From Larkinella punicea (GTDB taxonomy: Bacteria > Bacteroidota > Bacteroidia > Cytophagales > Spirosomataceae): a stretch of 64,000 bases of DNA. Every line of letters begins with the position of its first letter. Within the stretch, counting starts at the first letter, position 1. The notes beneath the pieces were generated by a model. That model searched no databases, had not been told where the DNA came from, and was given only the letters and a program-made list of their open reading frames with translations. The translations under genes were made by a program, and so were the position numbers. Where the stretch lies: contig NZ_QOWE01000024.1 in assembly GCF_003334855.1 (NCBI RefSeq), positions 62,001 through 126,000 of the forward strand, in the 5' to 3' direction. This document shows, in pieces, positions 9,003 through 16,577 of the stretch.

Positions 9003-9044
9003 CTGCCCGTCCTCCACCGCCCCTCCTGAAGGGGCGGTGGGCAG
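9003..9044. terminator. GC-rich hairpin between symporter and lyase genes
   Basis: CTGCCC...CCACCGCCCCT pairs with AGGGGCGGTGGGCAG around a short CCTGA-type loop. It has no long T-run on the plus strand. It is related to the CCCCT/AGGGG repeats at 7259 and 22406, so it may be either an mRNA-stabilising or attenuating hairpin within the operon, or a mobile repeat. Confidence 0.6.
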
Positions 9045-9078
9045 GGTAACGATCTTTTTTACCTTCTTTCCTCTAACC

Positions 9079-10050
9079 ATGCCATCCTCCACTCCTTCAG
9101 TCGGGTCGTTACCCCGTGGGTTCATTCCCGTCATGCTTACCCCTTTTCAGGAAACCGGTGCCGTCGATCTGGCGACGCTGGCCCAATTGACCGAATTTTA
9201 CATCGAAGCGGGTGCTGCGGGCCTGTTTGCCAACTGTTTGTCCAGCGAGATGTATGAACTGACGGAAGCCGAACGGCTGGCCGTCACCAAGCTGGTCGTG
9301 GACCAAACCGCCGGGCGGGTTCCGGTGGTCGCCACGGGCACGTTCGGTGGTCCCATCGCTCAGCAGGCCGACTTTGTCAAACGGATTTACGATACCGGTG
9401 TTCAGGCCGTGATCGTCATCACCAGCCTGATTGCCGATGCCGACGAATCGGATGTGGTTTTTCTGGAACGGATGCACGAACTGATTGCCTTGACCGAAAA
9501 TATTCCGCTGGGTTTTTACGAATGCCCGGTTCCCTACAAGCGGTTGATTAGCAGTGAGATACTGAAAGATTTGATGCCGACCGGACGGCTTATCTACCAC
9601 AAAGATACTTGTCTGGATGATGCCGAAGTAGCCCGCCGGATTGCCGTTGGTGCCGGGTATCAGTTCGGTTTGTATGATGCCTACATGGTCAATGCGGTTT
9701 CGTCGTTACGGGCCGGAGCGGCCGGCTTGTCGTGCATTCAGGGCAATGAGTTTCCGGAACTGGTGGTCTGGTTGGCCAACAACTACAATAACTCGGCGCG
9801 GCAGGACGATGTCAGGCGGGTGCAGCAGTTTTTCGTAGATTGTATGGATCTGGTTCACACGGCCTATCCGACCATTGCCAAATATACCCTGCAAAAACGG
9901 GGCTTACCCATTTCATTGTACACCCGCCGGGACGTCGACCCCCTGATGCCGGCCTTGCAACGCGACATGGATGCCTTGATCGAAACCGCCAATCAACTCC
10001 AACTGGAATTGGGAATCGAGTCGGTTTTCGTTGGGAAATTGATTGGATAG
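9079..10050 (+). CDS. DapA/NanA-family class I aldolase (divergent subfamily)
   Basis: 323 residues from MPSSTPSVGS; the 14 codons upstream of it are not family-like. The (beta/alpha)8 fold is recognisable from GFIPVMLTPF at the start, Tyr147 in GFYECP and the Schiff-base Lys175 in IYHKDTCLD. The usual GxTGE substrate-carboxylate loop is replaced by NCLSSEMYELT (residues 52-62), so it is neither typical dihydrodipicolinate synthase nor typical N-acetylneuraminate lyase. It probably cleaves or forms a 2-oxo acid aldol product taken up by the neighbouring symporter (inference). Its stop codon lies inside an inverted repeat. Confidence 0.85.
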   Translation: MPSSTPSVGSLPRGFIPVMLTPFQETGAVDLATLAQLTEFYIEAGAAGLFANCLSSEMYELTEAERLAVTKLVVDQTAGRVPVVATGTFGGPIAQQADFVKRIYDTGVQAVIVITSLIADADESDVVFLERMHELIALTENIPLGFYECPVPYKRLISSEILKDLMPTGRLIYHKDTCLDDAEVARRIAVGAGYQFGLYDAYMVNAVSSLRAGAAGLSCIQGNEFPELVVWLANNYNNSARQDDVRRVQQFFVDCMDLVHTAYPTIAKYTLQKRGLPISLYTRRDVDPLMPALQRDMDALIETANQLQLELGIESVFVGKLIG

Positions 10051-10127
10051 GAACGCGGATTGAACGGATCAAAACGGATTTCCACAGATTTTAATCCGTT
10101 TTGATCCGTTGCATCCGTGTTCCTATC
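10046..10127. repeat. Inverted repeat, ACGGATTG/GATCCGT family
   Basis: A 35-nt left arm (10046-10080) starting GATAGGAACGCGGATTG pairs with a right arm (10093-10127) ending CATCCGTGTTCCTATC, with four mismatches, around TTCCACAGATTTT-like sequence. A diverged copy lies at 59011-59130. The left arm includes the stop codon of the aldolase gene, so the repeat sits directly at the 3' end of that message and could act as its terminator. Confidence 0.85.
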
Positions 10128-10162
10128 GAGCCAGTCATTCCTGTTTGTCAGAAGTTTGAAAA

Positions 10163-10370
10163 AACCGAGCCATTCTTGCCCCGTTAGGGGCTCAACAGCG
10201 TAGCGTCGGTAGCCGAAAACAATCAGTAGCCCAACGCGTGCCGTGAGGTACGCGACTAGACAGCAGGTATTAGTTGTTTCGTACCTCACGGCACGATGGA
10301 ACTGTGGATTTGTCTTTATCTACCGACGCTGCGCTGTTGAGCCCCTAACGGGGCGAAAATGGCTCGGTTT
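10163..10370. repeat. Nested palindromic element with GTAG/CTAC borders
   Basis: Outer arms run from 10163 to 10212 and from 10320 to 10370 and contain CCCCGTTAGGGGCTCAACAG and its complement. The left arm ends in GTAG (10209-10212) and the right arm begins with CTAC (10320-10323). Between them is an inner hairpin, CGTGCCGTGAGGTACG (10237-10252) with its complement at 10280-10295. The same architecture occurs at 12640-12881 and 49927-50093. It fills most of the 522-bp gap 10051-10572, which has no gene. Confidence 0.85.
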
Positions 10371-10480
10371 CTCAGGTCTACCGACGCTGCGCTGTTGAGC
10401 CCGTAACGGGGCGAAAATGGCTCGGTTTCTCAGGTCTACCGACGCTACGCTGTTAAAGCCCCTAACGGGGCAAAAACTCG
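10320..10480. repeat. 58-bp tandem repeats (about 2.8 copies)
   Basis: The unit begins CTACCGACGCTGCGCTGTTG and contains CCCCTAACGGGGC and TGGCTCGGTTTCTCAGGT. Copies begin at 10320, 10378 and 10436, the third partial and with several changes (CTACGCTGTTAAAG). The first copy is also the right outer arm of the nested palindrome. The copies are head-to-tail with no unique spacers. After it, 10481-10572 holds only the leader of the next gene. Confidence 0.85.
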
Positions 10481-10572
10481 CTTGACCTTCTATCTTTACG
10501 ATCCGGATACTGTGCCTGACGGTACTTTCCACGCGTTGAATGAAGCATTATTTCTCAAAGTATTAAGTCCGT

Positions 10573-12594
10573 ATGAAACCAAGCCGTCTCATTCTCCTCT
10601 TCCTTTTGTTTGCAAAAACCGCTTTCTCCCAGGAAATCAACTCCGTCGGCATGAAGCTGGTGACCATTCCTGCCGGGCGGTACTACATGGGGTCGGAAGG
10701 CGAAGGCGAAAACGCTGATGAAGCACCGGTACACCGCGTGACGATCAGCAAACCGTTCCGGATGGCAGCCACCGAGGTGACCAATGCGCAATACGAAGCG
10801 TTCGACCCCGAACACAAAAAGCTGCGGGGCAAAGCCGGTTTTTCTAAAGAAGATGACGAAGCCGTTGTGTTCGTGAACTACGCCGAAGCCGTGGCTTTTT
10901 GCGACTGGCTGAGCAAAAAAGAAGGCAAACCGTATCGGCTTCCGACTGAGGCCGAGTGGGAATACGCCTGTCATGCCGGCACCGTGACCGATTTTTCGAC
11001 GGGCCGGTTTTTACCCAACAGCTACCAGAAAAGCCAGAAAACCGACCGCACGCCGGTGGTAGTCTCGTTGAAAGTGGGACAGAATCCTGCAAACCCATGG
11101 GGCTTGCAGGATCTGCACGGCAACGTCGAAGAGTGGTGCTCGGACTGGTATGGCCCCTACGAAGCCGCCGAACAGCGCGACCCCGTGGGCCGGGCTGTCG
11201 GTTTGTTTCGCGTCACACGCGGAGGAAGCCACGGCACTCCGATGAATTATTTACGGGCAACCAACCGTCTGGGCATGATTCCCGACGACAGACACTGGCT
11301 GGTGGGCTTTCGGGTCGTACAGGCCGAAAAACCGGTCAGCCAGCCGCTTCCGGCCCTGCCGTCCAAAGCCAACGCGCAGAAAGTTTCCCAAAAACCGTTT
11401 TCGTGGAAAACCGTGTCGCCCTCACAGCCGGTTTTTCTGGAACCGATTCGCTATGCCAACAAACCGGCTTGTGATGCCGGGGTGACGTATTATTCGCACA
11501 ACCACCAACCCGCCCTGAGCTGGTGTCCGAACGGCGATCTGCTGGCGATCTGGTTCTCGACCGAGAAGGAATCCGGGCGTGAAATGACGGTGGTGGCCAG
11601 TCGGTTGCGCGCCGGTCAGACGCGCTGGGATGCGCCTTCCGAATTTTTCAAAGTGCCGGATCGCAACATGACGGGCAGCTCACTTTTTCACGACGGAAAA
11701 GGAACGATCTATCACATGAACGGCGTCGAAGCCAGCGGAGACTGGCAGAATCTGGCGATGGTTTTGCGCATCAGCCGCGACAACGGCGCCACATGGTCGG
11801 CCCCGCAACTGGTGGCTCCGGAACACGAAAAGCGGCATCAGGTAATTGCCGGGCTGTTTCAGACGAAAGAAGGATGGCTGGTGCAGGCCTGTGATGCTGA
11901 TCCCAGTTCGTCGGGCGGAACGGCGGTGCACGTCAGCAAGGATGGCGGCAAAACCTGGGTAGCACCGTATACCGACCCGCAAAAACCGGACTACAAAACC
12001 GGCGCTTCCGGCGGACTGATTGCCGGGATTCATGCGGGGGTAACGCAGTTGAAAGACGGTAGCTTGATGGCGTTTGGTCGCAACGATAACGTTTCCGGTG
12101 CCGATGGCGTTGCAAAAATGCCGATGAGCGTATCGAAGGACATGGGCAAAACCTGGACGTATTCGCCCTCGGAATTTCCGCCAATTGGGGGCGGGCAGCG
12201 GCTGATTTTCTACCGGCTGAACGAAGGGCCACTGATGCTGATTGCGTTTACGCACCACCCCGAAGAACCCGACGAAACAAAGAAAGGCATGGTGTTTACT
12301 GACGCCAGCGGAAAGCCGTTCAAAGGCTACGGCATGTATGCGGCTCTTTCGTTCGACGAAGGCAAAACCTGGCCGGTGAAGAAGCTGTTAACCGACGGAA
12401 AATACCGCTACCTCAACGGCGGAGCCTGGACGGGCGCGTTTGAAATGAACGCAACCAATGCCGAACCACGCGGCTATCTGGCTCTCACCCAAACCCCTGA
12501 CAATCTGATTCATCTGATCAGCAGCAGCATTCATTACCGGTTTAACCTGACGTGGCTGCAGCAGAAGCTGGTGCAGGAAGCGGCCAAGCCGTAG
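10573..12594 (+). CDS. Secreted fusion: FGE-like (SUMF1-fold) domain + sialidase-like propeller
   Basis: A 673-residue protein with a signal peptide ending near FSQE (residue 20). Residues 21-250 follow the SUMF1/FGE-sulfatase fold (GMKLVTIPAGRYYMGS, ATEVTNAQYEAF, YRLPTEAEWEYA, GNVEEWCSDW, RGGS, GFRVV). The cysteine pair that makes formylglycine normally follows RGGS; here the segment is RGGSHGTPMNYLRATNR without Cys, so it is unlikely to activate sulfatases. Residues 270-673 are a sialidase-like propeller with four Asp-boxes (SRDNGATW, SKDGGKTW, SKDMGKTW, SFDEGKTW); no FRIP motif is seen. It probably acts outside the cell on a glycan (inference). Confidence 0.85.
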   Translation: MKPSRLILLFLLFAKTAFSQEINSVGMKLVTIPAGRYYMGSEGEGENADEAPVHRVTISKPFRMAATEVTNAQYEAFDPEHKKLRGKAGFSKEDDEAVVFVNYAEAVAFCDWLSKKEGKPYRLPTEAEWEYACHAGTVTDFSTGRFLPNSYQKSQKTDRTPVVVSLKVGQNPANPWGLQDLHGNVEEWCSDWYGPYEAAEQRDPVGRAVGLFRVTRGGSHGTPMNYLRATNRLGMIPDDRHWLVGFRVVQAEKPVSQPLPALPSKANAQKVSQKPFSWKTVSPSQPVFLEPIRYANKPACDAGVTYYSHNHQPALSWCPNGDLLAIWFSTEKESGREMTVVASRLRAGQTRWDAPSEFFKVPDRNMTGSSLFHDGKGTIYHMNGVEASGDWQNLAMVLRISRDNGATWSAPQLVAPEHEKRHQVIAGLFQTKEGWLVQACDADPSSSGGTAVHVSKDGGKTWVAPYTDPQKPDYKTGASGGLIAGIHAGVTQLKDGSLMAFGRNDNVSGADGVAKMPMSVSKDMGKTWTYSPSEFPPIGGGQRLIFYRLNEGPLMLIAFTHHPEEPDETKKGMVFTDASGKPFKGYGMYAALSFDEGKTWPVKKLLTDGKYRYLNGGAWTGAFEMNATNAEPRGYLALTQTPDNLIHLISSSIHYRFNLTWLQQKLVQEAAKP

Positions 12595-12639
12595 ACGTTT
12601 GTCGTTGGATTGGGGTGAACAAAACCGCCCACGGTTAAT

Positions 12640-12881
12640 CAAGGGGCTAAACCCCACCGCTACAACATGGGTTATCCCTCCGGGATTATTAAATCCAAAA
12701 ATCCCGGAGGGATTGAACAGCGCAGCGTCGGTAGTCAATCCGGTTTTTCACGATTCCGCGTGCCGATAGGCACGCAACTATTTTTAGCGAGATGGTGGTC
12801 GTGCACCTCACGGCACACTAAAACGTGAAAAACCGGGTTGACTACCGACGCTACGCTGTGGAGCCCCTAAAGGGGCAACAA
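12640..12881. repeat. Nested palindromic element with GTAG/CTAC borders (second copy)
   Basis: The arm GTAGTCAATCCGGTTTTTC (from 12731) pairs, with one mismatch, with the arm ending GGGTTGACTAC (to 12845). GTAG is at 12731-12734 and CTAC at 12842-12845. Outside these, CAGCGCAGCGTCG matches CGACGCTACGCTG, and a CCCTCCGGGATT hairpin lies at about 12668-12716. Inside is a small hairpin CGTGCCGATAGGCACG (12759-12774). It shares CGTCGGTAG/CTACCGACG with the copy at 10163-10370, and the two flank the FGE/sialidase gene. It occupies most of the 369-bp gap 12595-12963. Confidence 0.82.
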
Positions 12882-12951
12882 ACCGAACGGTTATTTCTTG
12901 AATTCTGATAAACCGGGGCGGTATTCATTAGCCGAAATATGATTCTCGTTT

Positions 12952-12959
12952 TACTTTTG
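12952..12959 (+). promoter_or_regulatory. Bacteroidota -7 box (TACTTTTG)
   Basis: A perfect TAnnTTTG match five bases before the ATG of the carbon-nitrogen hydrolase. Transcription would begin at or next to the start codon, giving a nearly leaderless message. No clear -33 TTG lies 19 bp upstream, which lowers confidence. Confidence 0.45.
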
Positions 12960-12963
12960 CGGG

Positions 12964-13929
12964 ATGGAACCGCTTCGCATTGCCACCGCCCAGTTTGAAC
13001 ACCGCAACGGTGATAAGGCCTACAACCTTTCGATCATCCGCCAGTTAGCCGCACAGGCCGCTCAACAGGGTGCCGATGTCATTGCTTTTCATGAATGCTC
13101 GATTACCGGTTATACCCACGCCCGGCACCTGTCGCGGGAACAAATGCTGGAACTGGCCGAACCCGTACCGGACGGTGACAGCGTTCGGGCGCTGACCGAA
13201 ATTGCCCGCGAACACCAGATTGTGGTTCTGGCCGGTTTGTTTGAAAAAGACGACCAAAACCGCCTGTATAAACCGTACGTGTGCGTCGATGAAAACGGGC
13301 TGGTTGCCAAATACCGCAAACTCCATCCTTTCATCAATCCCCATTTGTTGCCGGGTGATCAATACGTCGTTTTTGAGATTAAGGGCTGGAAATGTGGCAT
13401 TTTGATCTGTTACGATAACAACATCATCGAGAACGTCCGGGCCACCACCCTGCTGGGGGCCGACATCATTTTCATGCCGCACGTCACGATGGGCACGCCC
13501 TCGACCCGCCCCGGTGCCGGTTTTGTCGATCCGGCGCTCTGGGAAAACCGGGAGCAGGACCCAACCTCGCTGCGGCTGGAATTCGACGGCATGAAAGGCC
13601 GTTCCTGGTTGATGAAGTGGCTCCCGGCCCGGGCCTACGACAACGGCATTTACGTGGTTTTTTCCAACCCGATTGGCATGGACGACGATCAGCTCAAAAA
13701 CGGCTGCTCGATGATCATCGACCCCTTTGGCGATGTGCTGGCCGAATGCCGGACGCTCGGCAATGACCTGGCGATGGCGCTTTGCACCCCGGAAAAGCTG
13801 ACGCGGGCGGGCGGTTATCGCTATAAACTGGCCCGTCGACCCGAACTCTACCGGGACATTATCGGGCAGGAACACCAGTCGGAACAAAAAGTCGTCTGGC
13901 TGAATACCGAAACCGATTCGGCATCATAA
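12964..13929 (+). CDS. Carbon-nitrogen hydrolase (nitrilase superfamily)
   Basis: A 321-residue cytoplasmic enzyme with the full nitrilase triad: Glu44 in AFHECSITGY, Lys119 in KYRKLHPF and Cys149 in GILICYDN. Such enzymes hydrolyse amide or nitrile C-N bonds, often N-carbamoyl compounds or omega-amides. The substrate is not clear. It is the last plus-strand gene of the catabolic locus but is separated from the FGE/sialidase gene by a repeat element and has its own -7 box, so co-function with the locus is only a suggestion. The gap to the convergent Lrp gene is 97 bp. Confidence 0.9.
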   Translation: MEPLRIATAQFEHRNGDKAYNLSIIRQLAAQAAQQGADVIAFHECSITGYTHARHLSREQMLELAEPVPDGDSVRALTEIAREHQIVVLAGLFEKDDQNRLYKPYVCVDENGLVAKYRKLHPFINPHLLPGDQYVVFEIKGWKCGILICYDNNIIENVRATTLLGADIIFMPHVTMGTPSTRPGAGFVDPALWENREQDPTSLRLEFDGMKGRSWLMKWLPARAYDNGIYVVFSNPIGMDDDQLKNGCSMIIDPFGDVLAECRTLGNDLAMALCTPEKLTRAGGYRYKLARRPELYRDIIGQEHQSEQKVVWLNTETDSAS

Positions 13930-14026
13930 AGCCGATCTGGTGGTATTTCCCGCCGGGCAAAAACGCATTGGCCCGAATTCGGCTATTGGCCATCCGGAAA
14001 GGCTGGTCATTGCCCCGCATCGACAC

Positions 14027-14491
14027 TCAATGAATCGGGTAGCCCAGGTTACGTTTGATTTCTTTCAGCACAAACGTGCTGTTCAGGGTGCCAATGTTCT
14101 CAATTTCAGATAGTTTGTATTTTACGAAGTTGTGGTACTCGTCTAAACTGCCGACGTGGATTTTCAGCAGAAAGTCGACCTGTCCGGCCATGTGGTAACA
14201 CTCCTGCACTTCAACCAGTTTTTTGATCTCTTCTTCAAACTTGTTGATGAAGGCTTTGTCATGATACCGCATCGACACTTGGCAAAACGTGGTAATCGGT
14301 TGCCCCAGCAGGTTTTTATCCAAAACGGCTACGTACTGTTTGATAAAACCGAGACCTTCCAGCCGTTTGATCCGTTCGTAAACCGGTGAGAGGGTTAAAC
14401 CCAGTTGAGACGCCAGTTCTTTGGTGGTCAGCTTTGCGTCTTCCTGCAAAAGCCGCAGCAGTTTTTTGTCGATTTCATCCAGTTGTTCCAT
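14027..14491 (-). CDS. Lrp/AsnC-family transcriptional regulator
   Basis: 154 residues from MEQLDEIDKKLLRLL, the usual family start; an upstream Met at 14539 adds 16 residues unlike the family. The N-terminal winged helix-turn-helix (KLTTKELASQLGLTLSPVYERIKRLE) is followed by the RAM ligand-binding domain (YHMAGQVDFLLKI). Lrp proteins form octamer-like assemblies that respond to amino acids. It is transcribed divergently from nothing close and its targets are unknown; self-regulation is common in the family. Confidence 0.92.
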   Translation of the reverse strand: MEQLDEIDKKLLRLLQEDAKLTTKELASQLGLTLSPVYERIKRLEGLGFIKQYVAVLDKNLLGQPITTFCQVSMRYHDKAFINKFEEEIKKLVEVQECYHMAGQVDFLLKIHVGSLDEYHNFVKYKLSEIENIGTLNSTFVLKEIKRNLGYPIH

Positions 14492-14681
14492 GCCGAAAAT
14501 TTTTCTTTTTTCAATTCCTAAACGTGTTCCATTCAGCAATACTATCTTATCAGCTATCGTATCGCAATAGAATTAACTGATTTATTTGACAAATTCCTAA
14601 AAAAAATCTGTCGAACTATCGTTCAACAACAATGTAGACGGCTTCGGTACTTGATGAGAATAGGCAGCGGGCATTAGGCTA

Positions 14682-15470
14682 TCAGGCGTGTTTGGCGAGC
14701 CAGTTCAGGATATAATCGGCGTCTTCCTTCCAGGTCGACTGTCCCAGCACGTAGTGGTTGCGCCCCGGAAATTCCTTGTAATCCAGCACCGAACCGTTCC
14801 CCTTATACGCTTTGAAATTCCGGTAGTTCAAATGGGCCGGGATGATGTTGTCGATCTCGCCGGAGGTGAGCAGGAGGGGGACGTGCGGTTTGGCAAAATC
14901 CACTTTGGCGGCACTGGTCAGCCCCCCGCGGGCGACGGTTTTTGATTCCGGAATCGTGTTTTCATCGTACGCCTTTTGTTGCTCGGCCAGCGGCATGTTA
15001 TTCACGAAAGCGTATTGCCAGTCTTTGAAAGACATCAGGTAGGTTTTCTTGAGCGAGGTAAACAACCCGAGGGCTTTCCAGCCGGCTTTCAGAAACGAAA
15101 ATTCGTAGGGAAAAACACCTTGTGGAGGCACGGAGTGGATGGCGACGGCGGCAGCCGCCAGATCGCGGCTCACCAGAATCTGCGTGATCAAACCGCCCAG
15201 CGAGTGTCCGATGATGATCGGTTTTTCGGGCAGGCTTTTGGCAATAGCCGCGTAGTGGTCAACGAGTTCGCCCAGGGTCAGGGCGGCCAGGTCGGTGTCG
15301 TTTGGCTGGCGGTTTCTCAATTCGGCTGCCGTGCCGTTTTTGTAGGGCCAGGCGGGGGCGAGGGTTTTGTAGCCTTGGCTTTCAAAATAGGCTTTCCATT
15401 CAGCCCAACCACTGTTGGCGACGAAGGCTCCGGTAACAAACAGAACGGTTTTGGTTTTACTGGCTTTCAT
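14682..15470 (-). CDS. Alpha/beta hydrolase
   Basis: A 262-residue single-domain hydrolase without a clear signal peptide. The nucleophile elbow is GHSLGG with Ser90; a likely acid is in SGEIDNIIP and a likely base in GRNHYVLG near the C-terminus. The lid region (residues 120-180) contains many aromatic residues. Substrate is unknown. A 14-bp perfect palindrome about 85 bp upstream of the start may be an operator for this gene. Confidence 0.88.
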   Translation of the reverse strand: MKASKTKTVLFVTGAFVANSGWAEWKAYFESQGYKTLAPAWPYKNGTAAELRNRQPNDTDLAALTLGELVDHYAAIAKSLPEKPIIIGHSLGGLITQILVSRDLAAAAVAIHSVPPQGVFPYEFSFLKAGWKALGLFTSLKKTYLMSFKDWQYAFVNNMPLAEQQKAYDENTIPESKTVARGGLTSAAKVDFAKPHVPLLLTSGEIDNIIPAHLNYRNFKAYKGNGSVLDYKEFPGRNHYVLGQSTWKEDADYILNWLAKHA

Positions 15471-15555
15471 GATCGTATCGTTTAGAAGGTATGTTTTCGT
15501 TTGTCGTTCAGCGATTTGAACAGGACAAAATTCGGCAGGATCGCGACCAATATTT

Positions 15556-15569
15556 TTAACCCGGGTTAA
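15556..15569. promoter_or_regulatory. Perfect 14-bp palindrome, possible operator
   Basis: TTAACCCGGGTTAA lies in the intergenic region between the minus-strand hydrolase (start 15470) and the plus-strand small membrane gene (start 15714). Its length and symmetry fit a dimeric repressor site. No adjacent TetR or MarR gene is present. Confidence 0.4.
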
Positions 15570-15713
15570 GAAAGCGAAACCGGGCGAAAAAAACTTTTCG
15601 GAGCAAACAACCCAAATTTTTTACCGGAATACGTGACTTCTTCCAACTTCCTTCGTCCAACCTTATAGAAAGCCGAGAGACGGACATTCACACCACCAAC
15701 CTTGCTTATTGCC

Positions 15714-15950
15714 ATGAGAAAACCAACCCTTGCTTTGGCCGCCCTGGCCCTCTTTTTCGTTCTGGCTTCTATCGCTGGTAGTGGTATCCTGAGTATTCTT
15801 AGCGGCCTGATTGCGGCAGGGCTGGGTATAACGGCCGGTATTGTTCAATCGGCGGAATGGGTCGACGAACACGAGTACTTTATTCCAGATCCGGATGCGT
15901 CCCATGTGTCCCGGATAAAAACCCGCGCATTGATTTCCAATACGCAATGA
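15714..15950 (+). CDS. Small membrane protein, unknown function
   Basis: 78 residues from MRKPTLALA. Residues 5-48 hold two hydrophobic segments with a Gly-rich turn (AGSGILSILSGLIAAGLGITAG), and the tail is polar with WVDEHEYFIPDPDASHVS. I do not recognise a family. The hydrophobic N-terminus and the plus-strand position make this frame more credible than the antisense frame of similar length. It is convergent with the Crp/Fnr gene 33 bp downstream. Confidence 0.5.
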   Translation: MRKPTLALAALALFFVLASIAGSGILSILSGLIAAGLGITAGIVQSAEWVDEHEYFIPDPDASHVSRIKTRALISNTQ

Positions 15951-15983
15951 ATTGATTCAGCATACTGGCTACTCTCCTCGTTC

Positions 15984-16571
15984 TCAACGCCCGACCATTC
16001 TTTTGCGAATGCGGCTCAGCGACGGTCCCTGAATCCCGAGGTACGAAGAAATGTGGTAGAGCGGGATCGCGTTGTAGAGATCGGGATGCTGTTCAATCAG
16101 TTCCAGATACCGTTGTTCCGCTGTTTTAAAGAGAAAATCCTCCGCACGGTCCATCGCCAGGTTAAACGCCCGCTCGGCCACCAGCCTTCCAAAATGCTCC
16201 CACGGTTGGGATTGTGCGTAGAGCTGGTTCATGTGGTTGATGTGAATGTACAGAATGGTGGAATCGACCATCGACTCCGTGTAATAATTGCAGGGCGTCT
16301 GGTTGACAAAACTCTTGTAGGAAACGACGATCTGGTTCTGCGTGAAGAAGAAAACGTTCTTTTCTTCAGCGGTTTCTTCATTCACATAATACGTTCTGAA
16401 AACCCCGTCCAGAATGAAACCGAGGTGTTTACAGACATTCTTGTATTCATTGTAAAACTCGCCTTTCCGGTAATGTTTCTTTTGCCAATAGGGAATGGAC
16501 AAGGCAAAGGCTTCCTCGTCCATTCCCGCAAACTGGTTCAGGGCATATCCTAGTAAATCGATTTCCGTCAT
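15984..16571 (-). CDS. Crp/Fnr-family regulator
   Basis: A 195-residue protein with a cyclic-nucleotide-binding-like domain (YRKGEFYNEYKNVCKHLGFILDG-like start, then the beta-roll) and a C-terminal helix-turn-helix (YHISSYLGIQGPSLSRIRKR). The cNMP phosphate-binding residues are not conserved, as is common in Bacteroidota members of this type. It starts only 6 bp after the amidohydrolase stop on the same strand, so the two are almost surely co-transcribed. Confidence 0.88.
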   Translation of the reverse strand: MTEIDLLGYALNQFAGMDEEAFALSIPYWQKKHYRKGEFYNEYKNVCKHLGFILDGVFRTYYVNEETAEEKNVFFFTQNQIVVSYKSFVNQTPCNYYTESMVDSTILYIHINHMNQLYAQSQPWEHFGRLVAERAFNLAMDRAEDFLFKTAEQRYLELIEQHPDLYNAIPLYHISSYLGIQGPSLSRIRKRMVGR

Positions 16572-16577
16572 TGCCGG

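Noticed and set aside
10320-10480. CRISPR-like array of regular repeats
   Set aside because: The 58-bp units are head-to-tail with no unique spacers, and no cas genes are in the window.
13045-13887. 280-residue minus-strand frame
   Set aside because: Antisense to the complete carbon-nitrogen hydrolase with intact catalytic triad.
15663-15947. 94-residue minus-strand frame
   Set aside because: Opposite the small membrane gene; lacks hydrophobic or domain features and overlaps most of that frame.
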